Shown: positions 45,203 through 58,245, counted from the stretch's first letter. The stretch: DNA of 64,000 nucleotides from Mercurialis annua (GCF_937616625.2 NC_065577.1:10519001-10583000); one strand, 5' to 3'. Numbers and translations: made by a program. Notes: generated by a model not told the origin, from the letters alone.

Positions 45203-46442
45203 TAACCAACAACGCTAAGGTGGAAGGAAGCATTGTCAACAGATACTTGTATGAAGAAATAACCAAATTTGCGTCATTTTATTGTAAGGACAGCGACCCC
45301 GATGTTGCCTGATCGGATGGGAAGAAACGAAACTCGTGATGATGAGCAGATCATGATGTAGGCTGACTATCAATCTTCAAATAAAACGGGCAAGCGTTGC
45401 GTGCTTTTACAAAAAGGACTTTGGATCAAACCGAATACACAGCCGCCCAGAGTTACATTCTTCTAAATTGTCCCGAAATCAAGCATTACAAAGAGTAAGA
45501 CATATTTTTATTTTCGTAATATTAATCAAACTTCTGAGCGAAGTACATTACTTATTTACAAAGAGTAATGCATATTGTGTTTTTCTTAAAAGTCTATTTG
45601 TAGATAAGTTTAACGAAATCAATCCCGGTATCTCCCAAGGGGAAATAGTCGTAAAACCGGAGAGGGAATTTCCTCAATGGTTTCAACGATATGTAAGTAT
45701 TACAGATATTTTGTAATATTATCTCATCTTTTAAATCTTAAACTGAATACTTTTTATGTGGTATATGTGCAATGTCCATCAAATCAGGTAACTAATCCAT
45801 ATATTTCAAGTCTCGCCGGAACCGCTTAGATAAGTGAAGATTTTTTCCGGATATGTTGTCAATGGGTTTAAATTTTGAACTCAGGCGTCTGGGGAGAATC
45901 AAGACACAATGAATAGTGGAATATGCGTCAAAGGATCACTTTATGGTCCAGAGGAAAGTGACTTTTATGGCATTTTGACTGACATTATTGAGTTGAAGTA
46001 CCCGACTTTGCCAATTAAAAGGATTGTCTTGTTTAAATGTGACTGGTTTGATCCAACAGATGGTTCTTGTATGACAATTCATTTTCGATACAACATTATA
46101 GATGTAAATCATACAAGGAAGTATAGAAAATACGAACCATTCATTTTAGCAAGGCAATCCGGCTAAGTACATTACTGCAGTTACCTAAGCAAAAGACAAA
46201 ATAGGAAAAATTGGTGGTATGTTTGTAGGATGAAGGCGAAATCAGAGATTGATATGCATGAGGCTATTACTGCGGCGTTGCAAGACGACATTGCAGAACC
46301 CCCTATAAACGTTATAACTAATAAGGAACCAGCAATTTTGGTTGACCTAGAAGGGGAAGCAGAAGTGCTGTCATTAGGCGAAGCAGATATCGAGGATGAA
46401 GTAGTGATATCATCAAACGAAGAAGAAAAAGATGATGATTAA
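45203..46442 (+). pseudogene. CACTA TNP2 C-terminal region (DUF4218/DUF4216-like), decayed
   Basis: Reading across several frames: NAKVEGSIVNRYLYEEITKF, then YTAAQSYILLNCPEIKHYK, then NPGISQGEI with EREFPQWFQRYV, then SDFYGILTDIIELKYP followed by VLFKCDWFDPTDGS and DVNHTRKYRKYEPF. These are the DUF4218 and DUF4216 blocks that follow the TNP2 catalytic part. The tail at 46230-46442 is acidic and ends EEEKDDD. Frames change at intron-like gaps near 45500-45570 and 45700-45900, and the catalytic part is missing, so this is a remnant. Confidence 0.8.
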
Positions 46443-46538
46443 TTGACTAAGTAAACGTATTAATTAGGTTTTGCAAAACACGAATGTTTGGTCGTCAATA
46501 TGGTTTTGTTTATAAATTATATTCATGCATTTTAAATG

Positions 46539-46909
46539 GGCTTAATGTCTTAAAAAAACCCCGACCTTTCATCCCCTTTTCAGTCCTACCCTGACGTTGA
46601 AAAATTGTCAATTTTACCCCAGTTTGCATTTTTTCATTTCAATTGTACCCTAAAGCATAAAATTGACCTTTATTTACTTGATAAAAGTTCAATAATTTTT
46701 TTAAAAATGGTCAATTTAATATAAAAAGTTAATTTAATGCAAAAAGCGTCAATTTAGAGAAATTTTTGCCAAATAAAAAAGATCAATTTTATGCTTTAGG
46801 GTACAATTGAAATAAAAAAATACAAAATAGGGTAAAATTGACAAATTTACAACGTCAGGGTAGGATTGAAAAGAAAATTAAAGGTCAGGGTTTTTTATGA
46901 CATTAGGCC
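46539..46909. mobile_element. MULE-like MITE, 371 bp
   Basis: Inverted arms start GGCTTAATGTCTTAAAAAAA and match outward words such as CCTGACGTTG and TTTTATGCTTTAGGGTAC. ATTTTAAATG is duplicated at 46529-46538 and 46910-46919. A relative is at 57109-57615. Confidence 0.88.
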
Positions 46910-46946
46910 ATTTTAAATGTGTTTAATTAATATGTATATTTTTGTA

Positions 46947-48698
46947 GATATGCGAGGGCTGCGTGCCATTGGGACTCATCCTGCGCGACTCGCGCTGATA
47001 GACAAGACTGATCAGGAGGAGAACCTCCACGGGGAAGAAGAGGGTTAGGTTGTAGCTGAGGGACATGGCGTTGAGGTCCAGGAGTAGGGGGCTAAGAAGC
47101 CCGAACTTGGAGGGCGAGCCCGTGGTTTGAGTCCTCGGCATTAGAGCCTCCGAGGGATGCTTTCGGCAGGTTGTTGTTACAGTAAATGCGAAGAGGTAAG
47201 AACAAAATAACTTTATTTCATCTGTCAAATTATTTTTTATATAATATTATGATAGCTAACTTCAAATTTACCTTCAATACGCAGGGACCGTTCATTCGAC
47301 ACCTCTAGCAGGTCCCGAGAGTGCTTGAGAATCTTCAGAGTTAGGTGGTATCTCTAGGGGTCCACATGGGCCGGTTTGGACGAGGTCACCTGTGCCTTTT
47401 ACTTCAAATAATTTAAGGTACTTAAGTTTCTAGTTAATTATTTGTTATATTTCGATGTTTATTTACACTTCTGATATGTTTATTAAAACTTTTGCATAAG
47501 TACTTCTCGTGGGACACCGACGCTCACGATAACAGCGTTATTAGAGATACGTTCATGCGACATGCACGAGTTTGGTACCAAGACAATATATCCACACAGA
47601 GGACGAGTCGTGTGAGGGACACGACCGTTCCAGTAGAGGTGTAGGCTGTATGGAAGAGGGTATTGGGACAACGAGAAATCTCGGGAGAAGTTGGAAAATG
47701 TACGGGCCAACCGAATGAGCGAGCCGTCCAGGCCAGGGACAGGACCGATACGTCATACCAGAGCATCTATGTCAGCCTAAAGCATGCAGAAGTTTTGGTA
47801 TATTTTTAATCTTAATAATTAAGTACATTTAAGAATTAAATATATTTGTATTTTAACTTGAAATTGAAATGATTTATCTGACAGGCTGCAAAACTTGGGC
47901 GTGAAGCCAATCTTGATGAGGTGCATCATCATATGCATACTCTGAAGAGCGATCAGACGAAGTATGTCGATGAGTGAGTGAGGAAGAGTGCTGTAAGTAG
48001 CTCGAGTATTAAGACAATTATATATTATGAATATTAAGTTAGGAATTTAATTATATATCTAATATAGTGTTTTGTTGCTTACAATATTGTTGGAGTCTCA
48101 GTTTCCCCCGAGCAGTAGATTATATAGTTTTATTGTATTTACAGGACGTCCGTGAAAAATGAGTTATGTTCTGTTTACAGAGGAAATGCTGTCGAAATGT
48201 TATTAGAATTTTTCGTTAAATTTGTATTTAGATTTTGTTTTGAAAGTGAGGTTAAACTAATTATGTCCATTTTGTTTGTGTTGGAGAAATTTGAGGAGCG
48301 GATGTAAGCCGCTAGGCAGACGGCGGAGGGGAGCACAGAGTCTACGCTCGTGGATGCAAACCAGCTGTTTCTCTTCCTTGAAGGGGGTGAAGAAGCAGCG
48401 CATTTACGGGCTTGGGTCTGTCGGCTCGAAGTATATAGCTTCGCAGGCCGGCTCCAGCAAGCGTACTGGCGGCAGTTCATCGTCGAATGCAGCGGATCTA
48501 GGCCAATTATGGGTAGAGTTGCGGGAAAAGATGCATACAGAGTTGCGAGCGAAGGTCCGGGCAGAGATGATTGCAAACATTACCCGATCCGAGTTGGTAG
48601 CCGAGGTCGTCGCGGAGCTGCGCAGACAGGGTTTTGCCGGTGACCAGCCACCCCCGACCCCACCTCCACCCCCACCCCGTATTGATGGCGACTTGTAG
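46947..48698 (+). pseudogene. Ptta/En/Spm (transposase family 24) gene remnant
   Basis: Exon-like blocks on the plus strand read MRGLRAIGTHPARLALIDK (46949), TDAHDNSVIRDTFMRHA (near 47520), AAKLGREANLDEVHHHMHTL (47884) and STESTLVDANQLFLFLEGG followed in another frame by KKQRIYGLGSVGSKYIASQ (48330-48440), ending in a coiled segment and a proline run at 48645-48680. The KLGREPT-like and IYGLGS motifs are typical of the second CACTA protein. Stops and shifts (46958-47100, 48307) show decay. Confidence 0.7.
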
Positions 48699-48829
48699 TT
48701 TGTTATTTAGTTTCTTATTTTGTATTATATTTACAGTGTAATTACAAATTTCGGAAATAAACATGTATTTTGCGTAAAAAGCAAATAAATTATGTTAGAA
48801 AAAATTGAATTTTCCGACATATACTTTAG

Positions 48830-49170
48830 TAATTAGCGACAGATTTCTGTTCGTCGCTAATTACCAGAATCACTCGCCAAAATTGGCGACGGATGTTATC
48901 GGTCGCCAATTCCCTCGATATTCAGCGAGGGATTTGAGGATGAATATCATCTATCGCCAATTTTGCAAGGGATAAATTCCTCACCAAATCTCTCGTCCTC
49001 CGTCGCCAATGGGGTCGCCCAGAAAGGCCATCGATAATGACATAATTCTTTTATCGATAGACCAATCCATCGCTAATTTAGCGACAAATTGGTCTCCTTT
49101 GTCTCTAAACGAGTTAGCGAGGACAAATGGGCCGACGGATTTGCCTCGTTTAGCGACAACGACATTTTGA
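48830..49170. repeat. CACTA subterminal repeats
   Basis: Dense short words such as TTAGCGACA, GTCGCTAATT and TCGCCAATT in both orientations, as in CACTA subterminal transposase-binding regions. The terminal repeat itself is not recognisable. Confidence 0.65.
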
Positions 49171-49677
49171 CGGGTCAACAATGATGAGTCAACAATTTAA
49201 AATATTATATTAGAAAAAAGTAAAAAGAATAAAATTAAGAAAATAATGAAATGTGATATTTTTCAGAATAAATGAATCCTAGAGTTTGAACACCATCTTG
49301 AATTGAAAAACATCACAATAACATCAAAAACACATAAATTGAAAAGCTTATCTGTACCTATTGCCTTAAAAATATATAAACAACAACATCAGCAACCCAT
49401 AATAGGCCATGTTTGGGCATACAGAGGGTTCAAGTTGTTAGTAAATAACACAAGAAAACGAGGTGGCTGAGTCACACCCAGCTAGTTATTGATAAAAATA
49501 CAGTCAATTTCTTGGATTGGAGGATTGTCGTTTTGTACGTAAAGACTGCTATTTGTTGTTCATCTATTAAATTTGTACTAAATGCCGTCTAATGTTGACT
49601 CATGTAGCCTCCCACAAATCACAAGTCATTTTACAAAGATTTATTAGTTGTCTTTGGATTTCTTTTGTATGTACAAC

Positions 49678-49871
49678 CAGGGACGAAGCTAAGATTTATT
49701 TTTAGAGGGGTGAAAAAAGAAAATTTAGATAATTGGAGGGGCATAAAAATTTAAAGAAAAACTTAAAGGGTCAAAAAAAGTAAAAACAGATTTTTTCAAG
49801 GATGAAAAAATAAAAAGTAAAAAATTGGGGGGGCAAATGCCACTACAAACCCCCTCTTGTCTCCGTCCATG
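49678..49871. mobile_element. hAT MITE, 194 bp
   Basis: Ends CAGGGACGAAGC and inverted CATGGACGGAGA, with a perfect 8-bp duplication TGTACAAC at 49670-49677 and 49872-49879. Confidence 0.85.
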
Positions 49872-49879
49872 TGTACAAC

Positions 49880-50259
49880 AAAGGATAAATTACATCAATA
49901 GTGTTTGAATTTTTTAAAATTTTAAAATTAGATGTTTGAGGTTTTTATTTTTTCTATAATGATTTTTAATTTAGCCGTTTTCAAACCACCATAAAATAAA
50001 AAATAAATAAATTTATTATTATGGTTTGCCATTTTAATTTCATATATATATAATTTCTTTAATGACAGGAGTTTTAATTTTTATTTTAAAAATTAATTGT
50101 ATCCCTTTGTAGTTTTTGATTCTACCAATAAAAATAATATATAATTTACATGTTTTAAATTTTCTAGGGCCTAATTTCTCTCTTAATAAAAATATTTGGC
50201 TAGCGCATCATTTCATTTAGGTTGGCCTTATATATAATTGTTATTTTAATATCAATATG

Positions 50260-50299
<40 letters not shown>

Positions 50300-51069
50300 T
50301 AAAAACGAGAGTTCTTTTTGTCTTTGAGCATATTTGTTACCGAAAATGACTAAAAAAAGTACTTGTTTGATACGTTTTAGAAGATTAAAATAGTGATATG
50401 AAAAAAAATTGAGGTACCTAATTTTTTTTTAAATGTTCAAACACTACTATAATTTTCCCTAATATAATTAAGAAAGAGCCCAATTTGACCATGGTTCTTG
50501 TAATTATGACTTTTGTTTTCTTTATGACATTTGCCATAATATTTTAAACAAACAACTGGACGAGTCACTATTTCACAATGATATGATCAAGGAAAAAATT
50601 ATTTGGATATCCCTTTACTTTACTATTTTTATTTCAGAGGTCTCTGATTTTTAATTTTACCTTATTTAGTCCTCATACAACAATTTTTCCAAATAGAATA
50701 CTTCTGAAAGGAGGGATCATTGCGCAGGTCTCCAACAGTCATTAACTAACGGTTCCCTTTTAACACGTAAAAAAACTATAATCACATAGGTATAAAATGG
50801 ATGACGTGATAAATATATGTTGGTAAAAAAATTTATTGGCGTAGTTATAAAAATTTTCTAGGATTTTTTTTTACCTTCTTCTAAAACACGAGAGCCTTCT
50901 TCTAAAAAATAAGAGTTTTCTTTTTCTATTTCTGCTGTCGATTCTGAAGCATTTCTTCGACGCTTTCCAGAGAAATGGCTAAAAAACAAAGTATGATGGT
51001 GTACTTTTCGCTGGAAATGCACCCAATTGTAAGTGCGATAATAAGATAAGGTTGTTGATCTCTTGGTCG
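49880..51069. other. AT-rich intergenic DNA
   Basis: No gene. An (AT)n microsatellite of about 40 bases is at 50258-50297. The open frame at 50858-51076 (minus) shows no known domain. Confidence 0.45.
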
Positions 51070-52203
51070 GTGTCACAATCTAATATTTCAGACCGAGACT
51101 GGCGCTAAAGAACGAGAGTATTATCTCTGAAACTCGTAGTAAGTCTCAAAACCACTATTAATATTTTGGTTTACGATACTTAAACATTCAATGTTCTATT
51201 ACCTCGGCATATACAACTGCTATTAATTAAAACAAAATCTGAGGTCAAACCTGATAACATTGCAACATTTATCCCATAATACATACAACTTTTCAAGCAC
51301 CATAAGTGTATGTAACAAAATATTATCAAATCACGCAAGCTATAGAAGAAACCTATAATATACAACCACTAATGTACTAGTGCTATTGCAGTGCTAGAAT
51401 AAAAATATTATTTTACATATGTTTTCAAAAAAAAAAAGACTTCTGAAATATGAAACAAAGAAGTTTGCTATATCAAGATCTTTATTTACCTATAAAAATA
51501 TGAGAAAACAACGTGTCAAAACAATAATTAAAAAACATTAATTAAAAATAGAAAACCATATGCCATAACACATCGTATGCACATGCAAGCATATACGAAA
51601 ACCAGATGAAATCTTATTCCTCAAATCACAAACGATACTCTTTCCATTCACACCATTCATAACCAATGTTCCTGACCGCGAGCATAGCTACCAAAGATCG
51701 GAAGCTTGGCTTCTACCTGAGTCTATTATATCATTTCTTGCTTATCATTTCCCCCTTCTCTATATATCTGGACTTGATCAATACCTGTCACGACCCGAAA
51801 CTCAAGCTGAGACCGGCGCTAGGTAATGGGATTGGTAGCTCCGAAACCCGTAACAAACCTAGAACCTCTATAATTTTTCGCAAACACAATACCAAATCAT
51901 ACCTCACGTACGATCCGCTTTTCAGATACATTATTAAAATATTTCTTATGTTTAATGTAGACACAATTGTAAATATTCATATAAGAAAAATACATTTTTC
52001 AGAAATATTAGTTAAATAACCATGTTATTTAACGTATAGTTCCTTTTGAAAAGCGGTGTGGTAATACTGGAAACTAGAGACTCAACTCGTTTGCCTTATC
52101 ACAAAGTCAGCCGTATTTCAAACCACACCTCAACCTTTACTATAATAATATGTTAATAAAATAAGCAAACTCCTTTGTATTTCAAAACATTATATTAAAC
52201 ATG

Positions 52204-52204
<1 letters not shown>

Positions 52205-52292
<88 letters not shown>
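52205..52292. repeat. (AT)n microsatellite, about 43 units
   Basis: An uninterrupted AT run, followed by ACACACA. The open frame of repeated Tyr-Ile crossing it is an artefact of the repeat. Confidence 0.97.
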
Positions 52293-52298
<6 letters not shown>

Positions 52299-52855
52299 CA
52301 GACCAAATACATATAGCGGGCATATATAAAACATATTGTTTTTCTAACCCCAAAAACAGACAACCAAACACATATGTAAAAGACCGATAACTAGATACAT
52401 AACGCCAATTATGCAGCCACCAAAATGCTATATACAAAAGCAGTGGATCCTATGAAAGTATATAAACAAAGGACCACTAACACGACTGTTGGCATACCAT
52501 TCCTAAACTACTACATCATTCTAAGAGTACAAAGCTATATATACATATAAAAAAGAAAAGCTTATATGAGACAGAAGTGTGGAAGCTCGTCTAACCCCAA
52601 AACTAATCACCTGAAAATGGAAAACAACAACGGGTCAGAAATAAAAATAGTTTTAAGTGAGTAAACAGGTTTACAGTTAAATACCAAAATCGCATATACA
52701 TAAAATATTTGTATGATAAAATATTATCAATTTGTCGATCTAAATGAAACCCTATACACAAGTTTTCTAACTGACTGACACACTTGACTCACAAACCTTA
52801 CTTAATAGAGAAATTAGACAATGAACTGAATCACTGCCATCTAATTTTATTCTTA

Positions 52856-53004
52856 GGTATCTGGACCATAATCATGCTACCACTTTCTCAGGGTTACCCA
52901 ATCTGGGTATCTGGACCATAACTGTGCTAGTGTCGTCTCAGGGTTACCCAATCTTGGTATCTGGACCGTAACCTTGCTATTGTCGTCTCAGCATTACCCG
53001 TTAA
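52856..53004. repeat. 50-bp tandem repeat, three copies
   Basis: Copies start GGTATCTGGACC at 52856, 52906 and 52956 and hold TCTCAGGGTTACCCAATC. They lie inside the reversed LTR remnant. Confidence 0.9.
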
Positions 53005-53290
53005 GTCAGGTTCGTTGGCACTTCCAACGCCCAATGATTTAACACCTCTATAGACTTACCTTTATAACAACAACCAAAAAAACTTCAGAACTAGTGCCGG
53101 TGATCACGCAGCCCTATTGTTGCCCAATAGGTAGCTTGTTCCAATGGATCTTTCTTGGCTAAGTTTCTTACTTAGTGCTATTTCTGGTTTAAAACAGTTG
53201 AATACTAATATTCAAAAGTAAACATATAAACTCACAACACTGCAATGTCTGATACTTATTCCGTAGTATGTGTGACAATTCTTGTGGTTC

Positions 53291-54048
53291 TGGTTTGACT
53301 GTTTGACAGCTTATCGGATCAAACACACAAAACAAACAGGATAAAACATTAGTACATCAATAAAGTTCTCTTTCCATGGATCCATTAGTGTTTGTAGATT
53401 TTAATGTTCTTAACAAACTTACAGGATTATGATTCAACATATAAAGATCAAGCTCTAAGTACACAAGCTTCTAATAGAGTCATTCACAACCTATTTATTT
53501 GCAAGTGAAGATTCGACATGAATTCCTCTCTTTTTGGATTTTAAAATTTAAATTTGTCTCCTTGCCATGTCAGGTTTTCAGTTGTTGAGTTTGTTATTCA
53601 GCAACTGATTTAGTACAACTCAACATAACAGTTACTAAAACTGAAGCTAGTATAAATCACTAGCTTGTAAGCTTTATAAGCTTTAATGAGAAAAACATAA
53701 TTCTCGTGTTATGGTATTAGAGCATTGCTCTAATTCCTTTGCCCACTCTCCATTTTAAACCAATTTTTAAAATATATCTAACCTAAATTATGCCTTTTTA
53801 GGTGTAAGAAGTAGTCCTTGGGATATTTACTTTCATAAATGAAGTGTTGATAAAGTACATGCACTTGTACATCTTTGTCAACAGACTGTCACGATACTTG
53901 CACATGTACATCCTTGTCAACATATTGTCACGATACTTGCACTTGTACATCCTTGTCAACAGACTGTCACGATACTTGATGATCCTCCATTCTTGTTTTG
54001 CTAAGAGACTCTTATTAGAGCATGCTAAACTTTAAACCTCATATTACC
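53291..54048. other. Intergenic DNA with a 39-bp tandem repeat
   Basis: No gene. Copies of GCACTTGTACATCCTTGTCA start at 53861, 53900 and 53939 with a 39-bp period, ending near 53977. The period is a multiple of three, so an open frame runs through it, but it has no other coding sign. Confidence 0.7.
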
Positions 54049-55829
54049 GAAAAATTATTACATAGACTTAGTCTATCACGTCATCTGTGGACTGAGGTTG
54101 ATAGGAGTAGAATTACTCCTATATTACCGTTGTTTTACGAGTTATTTACGTGTGTTTAGTGATCATTTTTATGCATATTGGGTCTCATTTCTTATTTGAG
54201 CGTTTCAGGTACTACCACGTAGATTTCACGGAGTTTCGGACCTAATCGGAGCTATACGGTGAAGTTTAAACAAGACCGGAGTTGGATAGGCATTTCGAGT
54301 TAGTTTCAGAGCTGTTTCTGAAATTTTGCCTGAGGGAAGATGGAAGGCACGATGGAAGCAACGTGCCTCGCATCGTGCCCCTAGTTTTATTCATGTTTGG
54401 TGGAAGGCGAGATGGAAGGCACGATGGTGGCATCGTGCCTCACATCGTGCCTCTGTTTGTTTTCTTACTTGAAGAGGAGGCGAAATGGAAGGCACGATGG
54501 TAGCATTGTGCCACGCATCGTGCCGTAGGAAAATTTATTCTAAGATTTTAAGGCACGATGGAATCAACGCGCCTCCCATCGTGCCTAGCTGCTGAGTTGT
54601 CCAAAATTACGTTTTGACCCCGATCTTTCATTCCGATTCTAAAATTATGAAGGGGCGACTTCGGGACTTCACCAAAATACGAATCTAAGGCTGACAACGG
54701 GTATATATAGTGGTGTTTACAACCAAATTAGGGTTGGCTTAGTTCGACTATCATTGTATTAGACTAAAAACAATAGATTAGCTTTATTTCAGTATTAGTT
54801 CATCGTTCTTCGATTTGGTTACTCTTTGAGCTGGATTTTATTCTTCGATATTATATTGGGATTTTTATGCGATTAAGGTACGATAATTCAGATAAATCTT
54901 TTCCATTGATTATCTTATCAATTATGAATTCTATATATTATATTGTTGGTTTATCTTTGATCATGAGTAACTAAACCCATCGTCGGGGATTATTGATTGA
55001 ATTTATGCTTTGTTAATTAATTGGTTTATTGGGTTTTTGTTATAATTGCGTATTAATTACTGTTCTTAATGCTTAGTTTAATTTGATCACTTAAACTATT
55101 GGCTTGTGTTTTAATTGTAATTTGAGAGAGTTGAATTGAAATAGACCGTGTAATCAATAACACAGGAGTTAATAACACGAGAGTGAATTAGCGAATGTGT
55201 GTTCTTTAGGTTTGCTTAACAAACATCAATCAATTAATTATTTAGGTTAATTATAACACGAGAGTGAGTAGTTGCCTATTAATTGTTTAATTGACTGTTT
55301 TTGCCTGTAGCGGCTTGAGAGAGAGCTATAGGTGCCTTAGATCAGCCTGAACCAAAATTTGATAACGAAATCCATAAACCATGAGATTAATGGCATAAAG
55401 TAGATTAATAATCCCTGATCTTTCTCATTATTGTTTAAATCCTATTTAATTTACAGCCTTAGTTTACTTTATTCTTTAATTGTTTAATCTAACTTTTAAA
55501 TTTACATACTTCAATCCAAATTATCTTTTTAACTATCCGAATCGAGTCTCCTAATTGGTTGTCTTTAGAAGCTTTCTCTGTGGGTACGATATCCGGATTT
55601 TACAGTCTATATTACGAGTTGACACTGTACGCTTGCAGTATTTTGCCAACAGAGGTTATCACATTATAACACGTCATTAAAATAATAGCATTATTGTAAT
55701 TTTGTTTGTAGTTTTTTTACACTTTTAAATATTGATAATATAATAATGTCGTCATCTTAATGACGTGTTATAATGTGATTGACTCACTCCACGAATAACG
55801 TGATAGACTAATTCTACCTAATAATTCTC
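54049..55829. mobile_element. MULE-like MITE split by a solo LTR
   Basis: The left part (54049-54098) and the right part (55657-55829) together match the family of 8968-9190 and 40376-40599. TCATATTAC (54040-54048 region) and TCATACTAC (55830-55838) form a 9-bp duplication with one mismatch. Confidence 0.78.
54099..55651 (+). mobile_element. Solo LTR, 1553 bp, Ty3-gypsy type
   Basis: It starts TGATAGGAGTAGAATT and ends TTTGCCAACA, flanked by a perfect 5-bp duplication GAGGT at 54094-54098 and 55652-55656. A TATA-like GGGTATATATAG is at 54699-54710. The CTCTGTGGGTACGATATCC near the end is typical of Tat/Athila-type LTRs. At 54336-54595 GGCACGATG and CATCGTGCC alternate in four imperfect units that can form hairpins. 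Confidence 0.85.
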
Positions 55830-55838
55830 TCATACTAC

Positions 55839-56031
55839 TCTTGCATTTAGGGGCACACATAATCTTTCATTCGATCCAGTGGATTTTCCAAACACCATCA
55901 TTATTCTCCCATCAAAAGTTGTTACAAAGTTTTTGTAGGTATAGCTTGTATCACTGTTTTGAGTAGCACTTCCTTCCCTTTAGTGAAAACAATTCATGTA
56001 ATTTGTTAATTTATGATTAACAATATTATTG
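55839..56031. other. Short intergenic stretch
   Basis: Nothing recognisable. Confidence 0.4.
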
Positions 56032-56040
56032 AAAATTTAT

Positions 56041-56430
56041 GAACAAATTACGCTAAGGTCCTTGAGTTATATTATAATTGACAATTTGGTACCCCTTGTT
56101 TCAAAATTCTACTTAATAGTCCCTTAGTTTTAATTCTATTAACTATTAGGTCCCTCCGTTAATTTCGACACTTATTTTCAAACGATTTGCTACCCCACCA
56201 TTATTTTTGTGAACGATTTGGTCCTCACTTTTATTAAACGATTTGATTCCTCACTTTTAAACAATTTAGTACCCGAATTTCAATCTGTTAAACGATTTAG
56301 TCCCTCAAATAAACAGAAGGATCTCTCAGTTAACAGAATTATAATGAGGGACCATTAAGTAGACTTTTATAACAATGGATACCAAACTGTTAATTATGAT
56401 ATACCTCAGAAATTTTTAAGTAATTTGCTC
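56041..56430. mobile_element. MULE-like MITE, 390 bp
   Basis: Inverted ends GAACAAATTACGCTAAGG and partner, flanked by the perfect 9-bp duplication AAAATTTAT at 56032-56040 and 56431-56439. The interior repeats AACGATTTGGT and AGTCCCT-type words. Confidence 0.85.
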
Positions 56431-56439
56431 AAAATTTAT

Positions 56440-57099
56440 TCTCTGAGGTATTGTCACACTTCATAGTTGATAAAAATTTATTAATATAAATTTTTTTATT
56501 TGGTCTAACCATTTTTATTTTATAATTTGTTCTAAAAACAATTTGGTCAATTCTTTAAATATTGACTAACATAGAACGATGCTATGATTATTCAATTAGA
56601 ATGTAACGTTACTTAGAGAGGTCGGAATTTATAATGTACTGTGAAAATGACATTAATGTTCATTAACAGCATGAAATAGAATGTTTTGTTTTGTAATAAG
56701 AAATGGTAATTTTATTTTCCACCAACAATTGTCCAATTTGAGATCTATCCAAGACATGCTCCATAAAAGGAAAATACCGTGTATTTTCTGCTCGAAGTAA
56801 ATTCCATTACTACATTCTGTAAAATATTCTCCAAAGTTCAACCCGTAGTATTTCTACTCGTTTATTATTAGATTTATCATTGAAATAATCACCAAACCGA
56901 AACTAAATTAATCGCAATTAGATTTTTTTTAAAATAACTGTAACTGTAATTGAATTATATAACTGAACCGAACTAACCAAACTCAAAATAAATTAAAATT
57001 TAAATATGGTTAAGTCGGTTAATTAAGTTGTATCCGAATAGTGTAGTATCCTAATTAGTAGCAATTGGTATTCCCACCATCTTATTCTATATTATAGCC
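56440..57099. other. AT-rich intergenic DNA
   Basis: No gene or element ends recognised. AACCGAAC words cluster at 56890-56985. Confidence 0.4.
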
Positions 57100-57108
57100 T
57101 TTTTTTAA

Positions 57109-57615
57109 GGTCTAATGTCTTAAAAAAGATCCCGACATTTTAGTTTCTTTTCAATCCTATCCTGACGTTCAAAAATCATCAGATTTACCCTATTTCACAT
57201 TTTTGTGTTTTAATTGTATCCTAAAATATTAAATTGATGTCTTTTTCATTCGGGAAAAATACAAAAATGTTCTCGATGTCTAGCATATATTAATTGTATA
57301 TGTTTAAAATTTAATTAGGTTTAGTTAAATTAATTAAGAATATAAATTAATTACAATTTGATTGTGATTTTTAATTAGTTTTTAAAAATAAGGAACTTAT
57401 ATGTACTTTTTTGAATGGAAATGAATCCAATTTTATCTTTAAACTTAGTTAATTGAATGATTTCATCATTTAAATAAACGAAATTGTTGAAAATTGAAAA
57501 ATTGGAGTACAATTGAAACAAAAAACATACAAAATAGGAACAAGTTGACTAGTTTTCAACGTCAGGTTTAGAATTGAAAAGGGACTAAAAATCGGAATTT
57601 TTAAAATATTAAGCA
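57109..57615. mobile_element. MULE-like MITE, relative of 46539-46909
   Basis: The left end GGTCTAATGTCTTAAAAAAG and the right end, a degraded inverse, match the family, as do CCTGACGTTCAAAAA and its inverse. TTTTTTTAA is duplicated at 57100-57108 and 57616-57624. The middle carries an AT-rich insertion relative to the shorter copy. Confidence 0.75.
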
Positions 57616-58096
57616 TTTTTTTAAATAGTCAAACATTAAACAATTTACTTTATTATATTATATTTTACTTATTCTATTTTTATACTATTATTTATTTAAT
57701 TTTAATTTTAAATTAACAAATCTATCTTGGATTTGCAAATGGATTATTTAGTTGTTTCTGTCTTGGATTATTGTTGCAAGAGCTATTCATCAAAAAGAAA
57801 AAAACAAATGTAACTAATTAGATATCAACTAAAAAAATACTTAACATAGCACACTTTGATATCACTACCACATAAATCACTTTCAGCAACACCGGACAAG
57901 TGTTGCTATATGTACAAAAACTGTTGCCTTAGATCTATTGCAACGCTTTTCAATCGGCTACATTTGCGGCCGCTGCAATAGGTTTTGACAGCTATTGCAA
58001 CAGTTTTTTTATACTATTGTAATACAAATAAAAGCGCTGCAATTTATAGCAAAAGCAACAGTTTCAAACATTTATTGTAACAGTTTTATAATGCAT

Positions 58097-58245
58097 TTTA
58101 GGCAACATTTATTTTTTTAAGGTAACGATTAGTATAGTACTTTAGGCAACATTTATTTTTATAAGGCAACGATTGTATAGTACTTTGGGCAACATTTATT
58201 TTTATAAGGCAACAATTTAGATGGTACTTTAGGCAACACTTATAT
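58097..58245. repeat. 44-bp tandem repeat in the CACTA subterminal region
   Basis: Copies with TTTAGGCAACATTTATTTTT start near 58097, 58141, 58184 and 58228 (period 43-44). Confidence 0.8.

Larger units (their letters stand above)
45203..49170 (+). mobile_element. Second decayed CACTA (En/Spm) element
   Basis: It holds the C-terminal half of a TNP2 protein (45203-46442), a Ptta/TNPA-like gene (46947-48698) and a subterminal region (48830-49170) rich in TTAGCGAC and TCGCCAAT words. Terminal CACTA repeats were not found. A MITE sits at 46539-46909. Confidence 0.75.
51071..53290 (-). mobile_element. Remnants of long Ty3-gypsy LTRs in reverse orientation
   Basis: TGTCACAATC at 51071 and TGTCACGACCCG at 51787 are inverses of the GTCGTGACA end of the solo LTR at 21714-24737, each followed by GAGACTGGCGCT or GAGACCGGCGCT, the inverse of its AGCGCCGGTC. 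They look like two LTR fragments on the minus strand. The far ends are not identifiable. Confidence 0.55.

Noticed and set aside
52204..52437. Open frame rich in alternating Tyr and Ile
   Set aside because: It is the translation of an (AT)n microsatellite.
53844..54035. Protein with three repeated LSRYLHLYILVN-like units
   Set aside because: The 39-bp tandem repeat is a multiple of three, so it stays open by chance; there is no promoter, domain or conservation sign.
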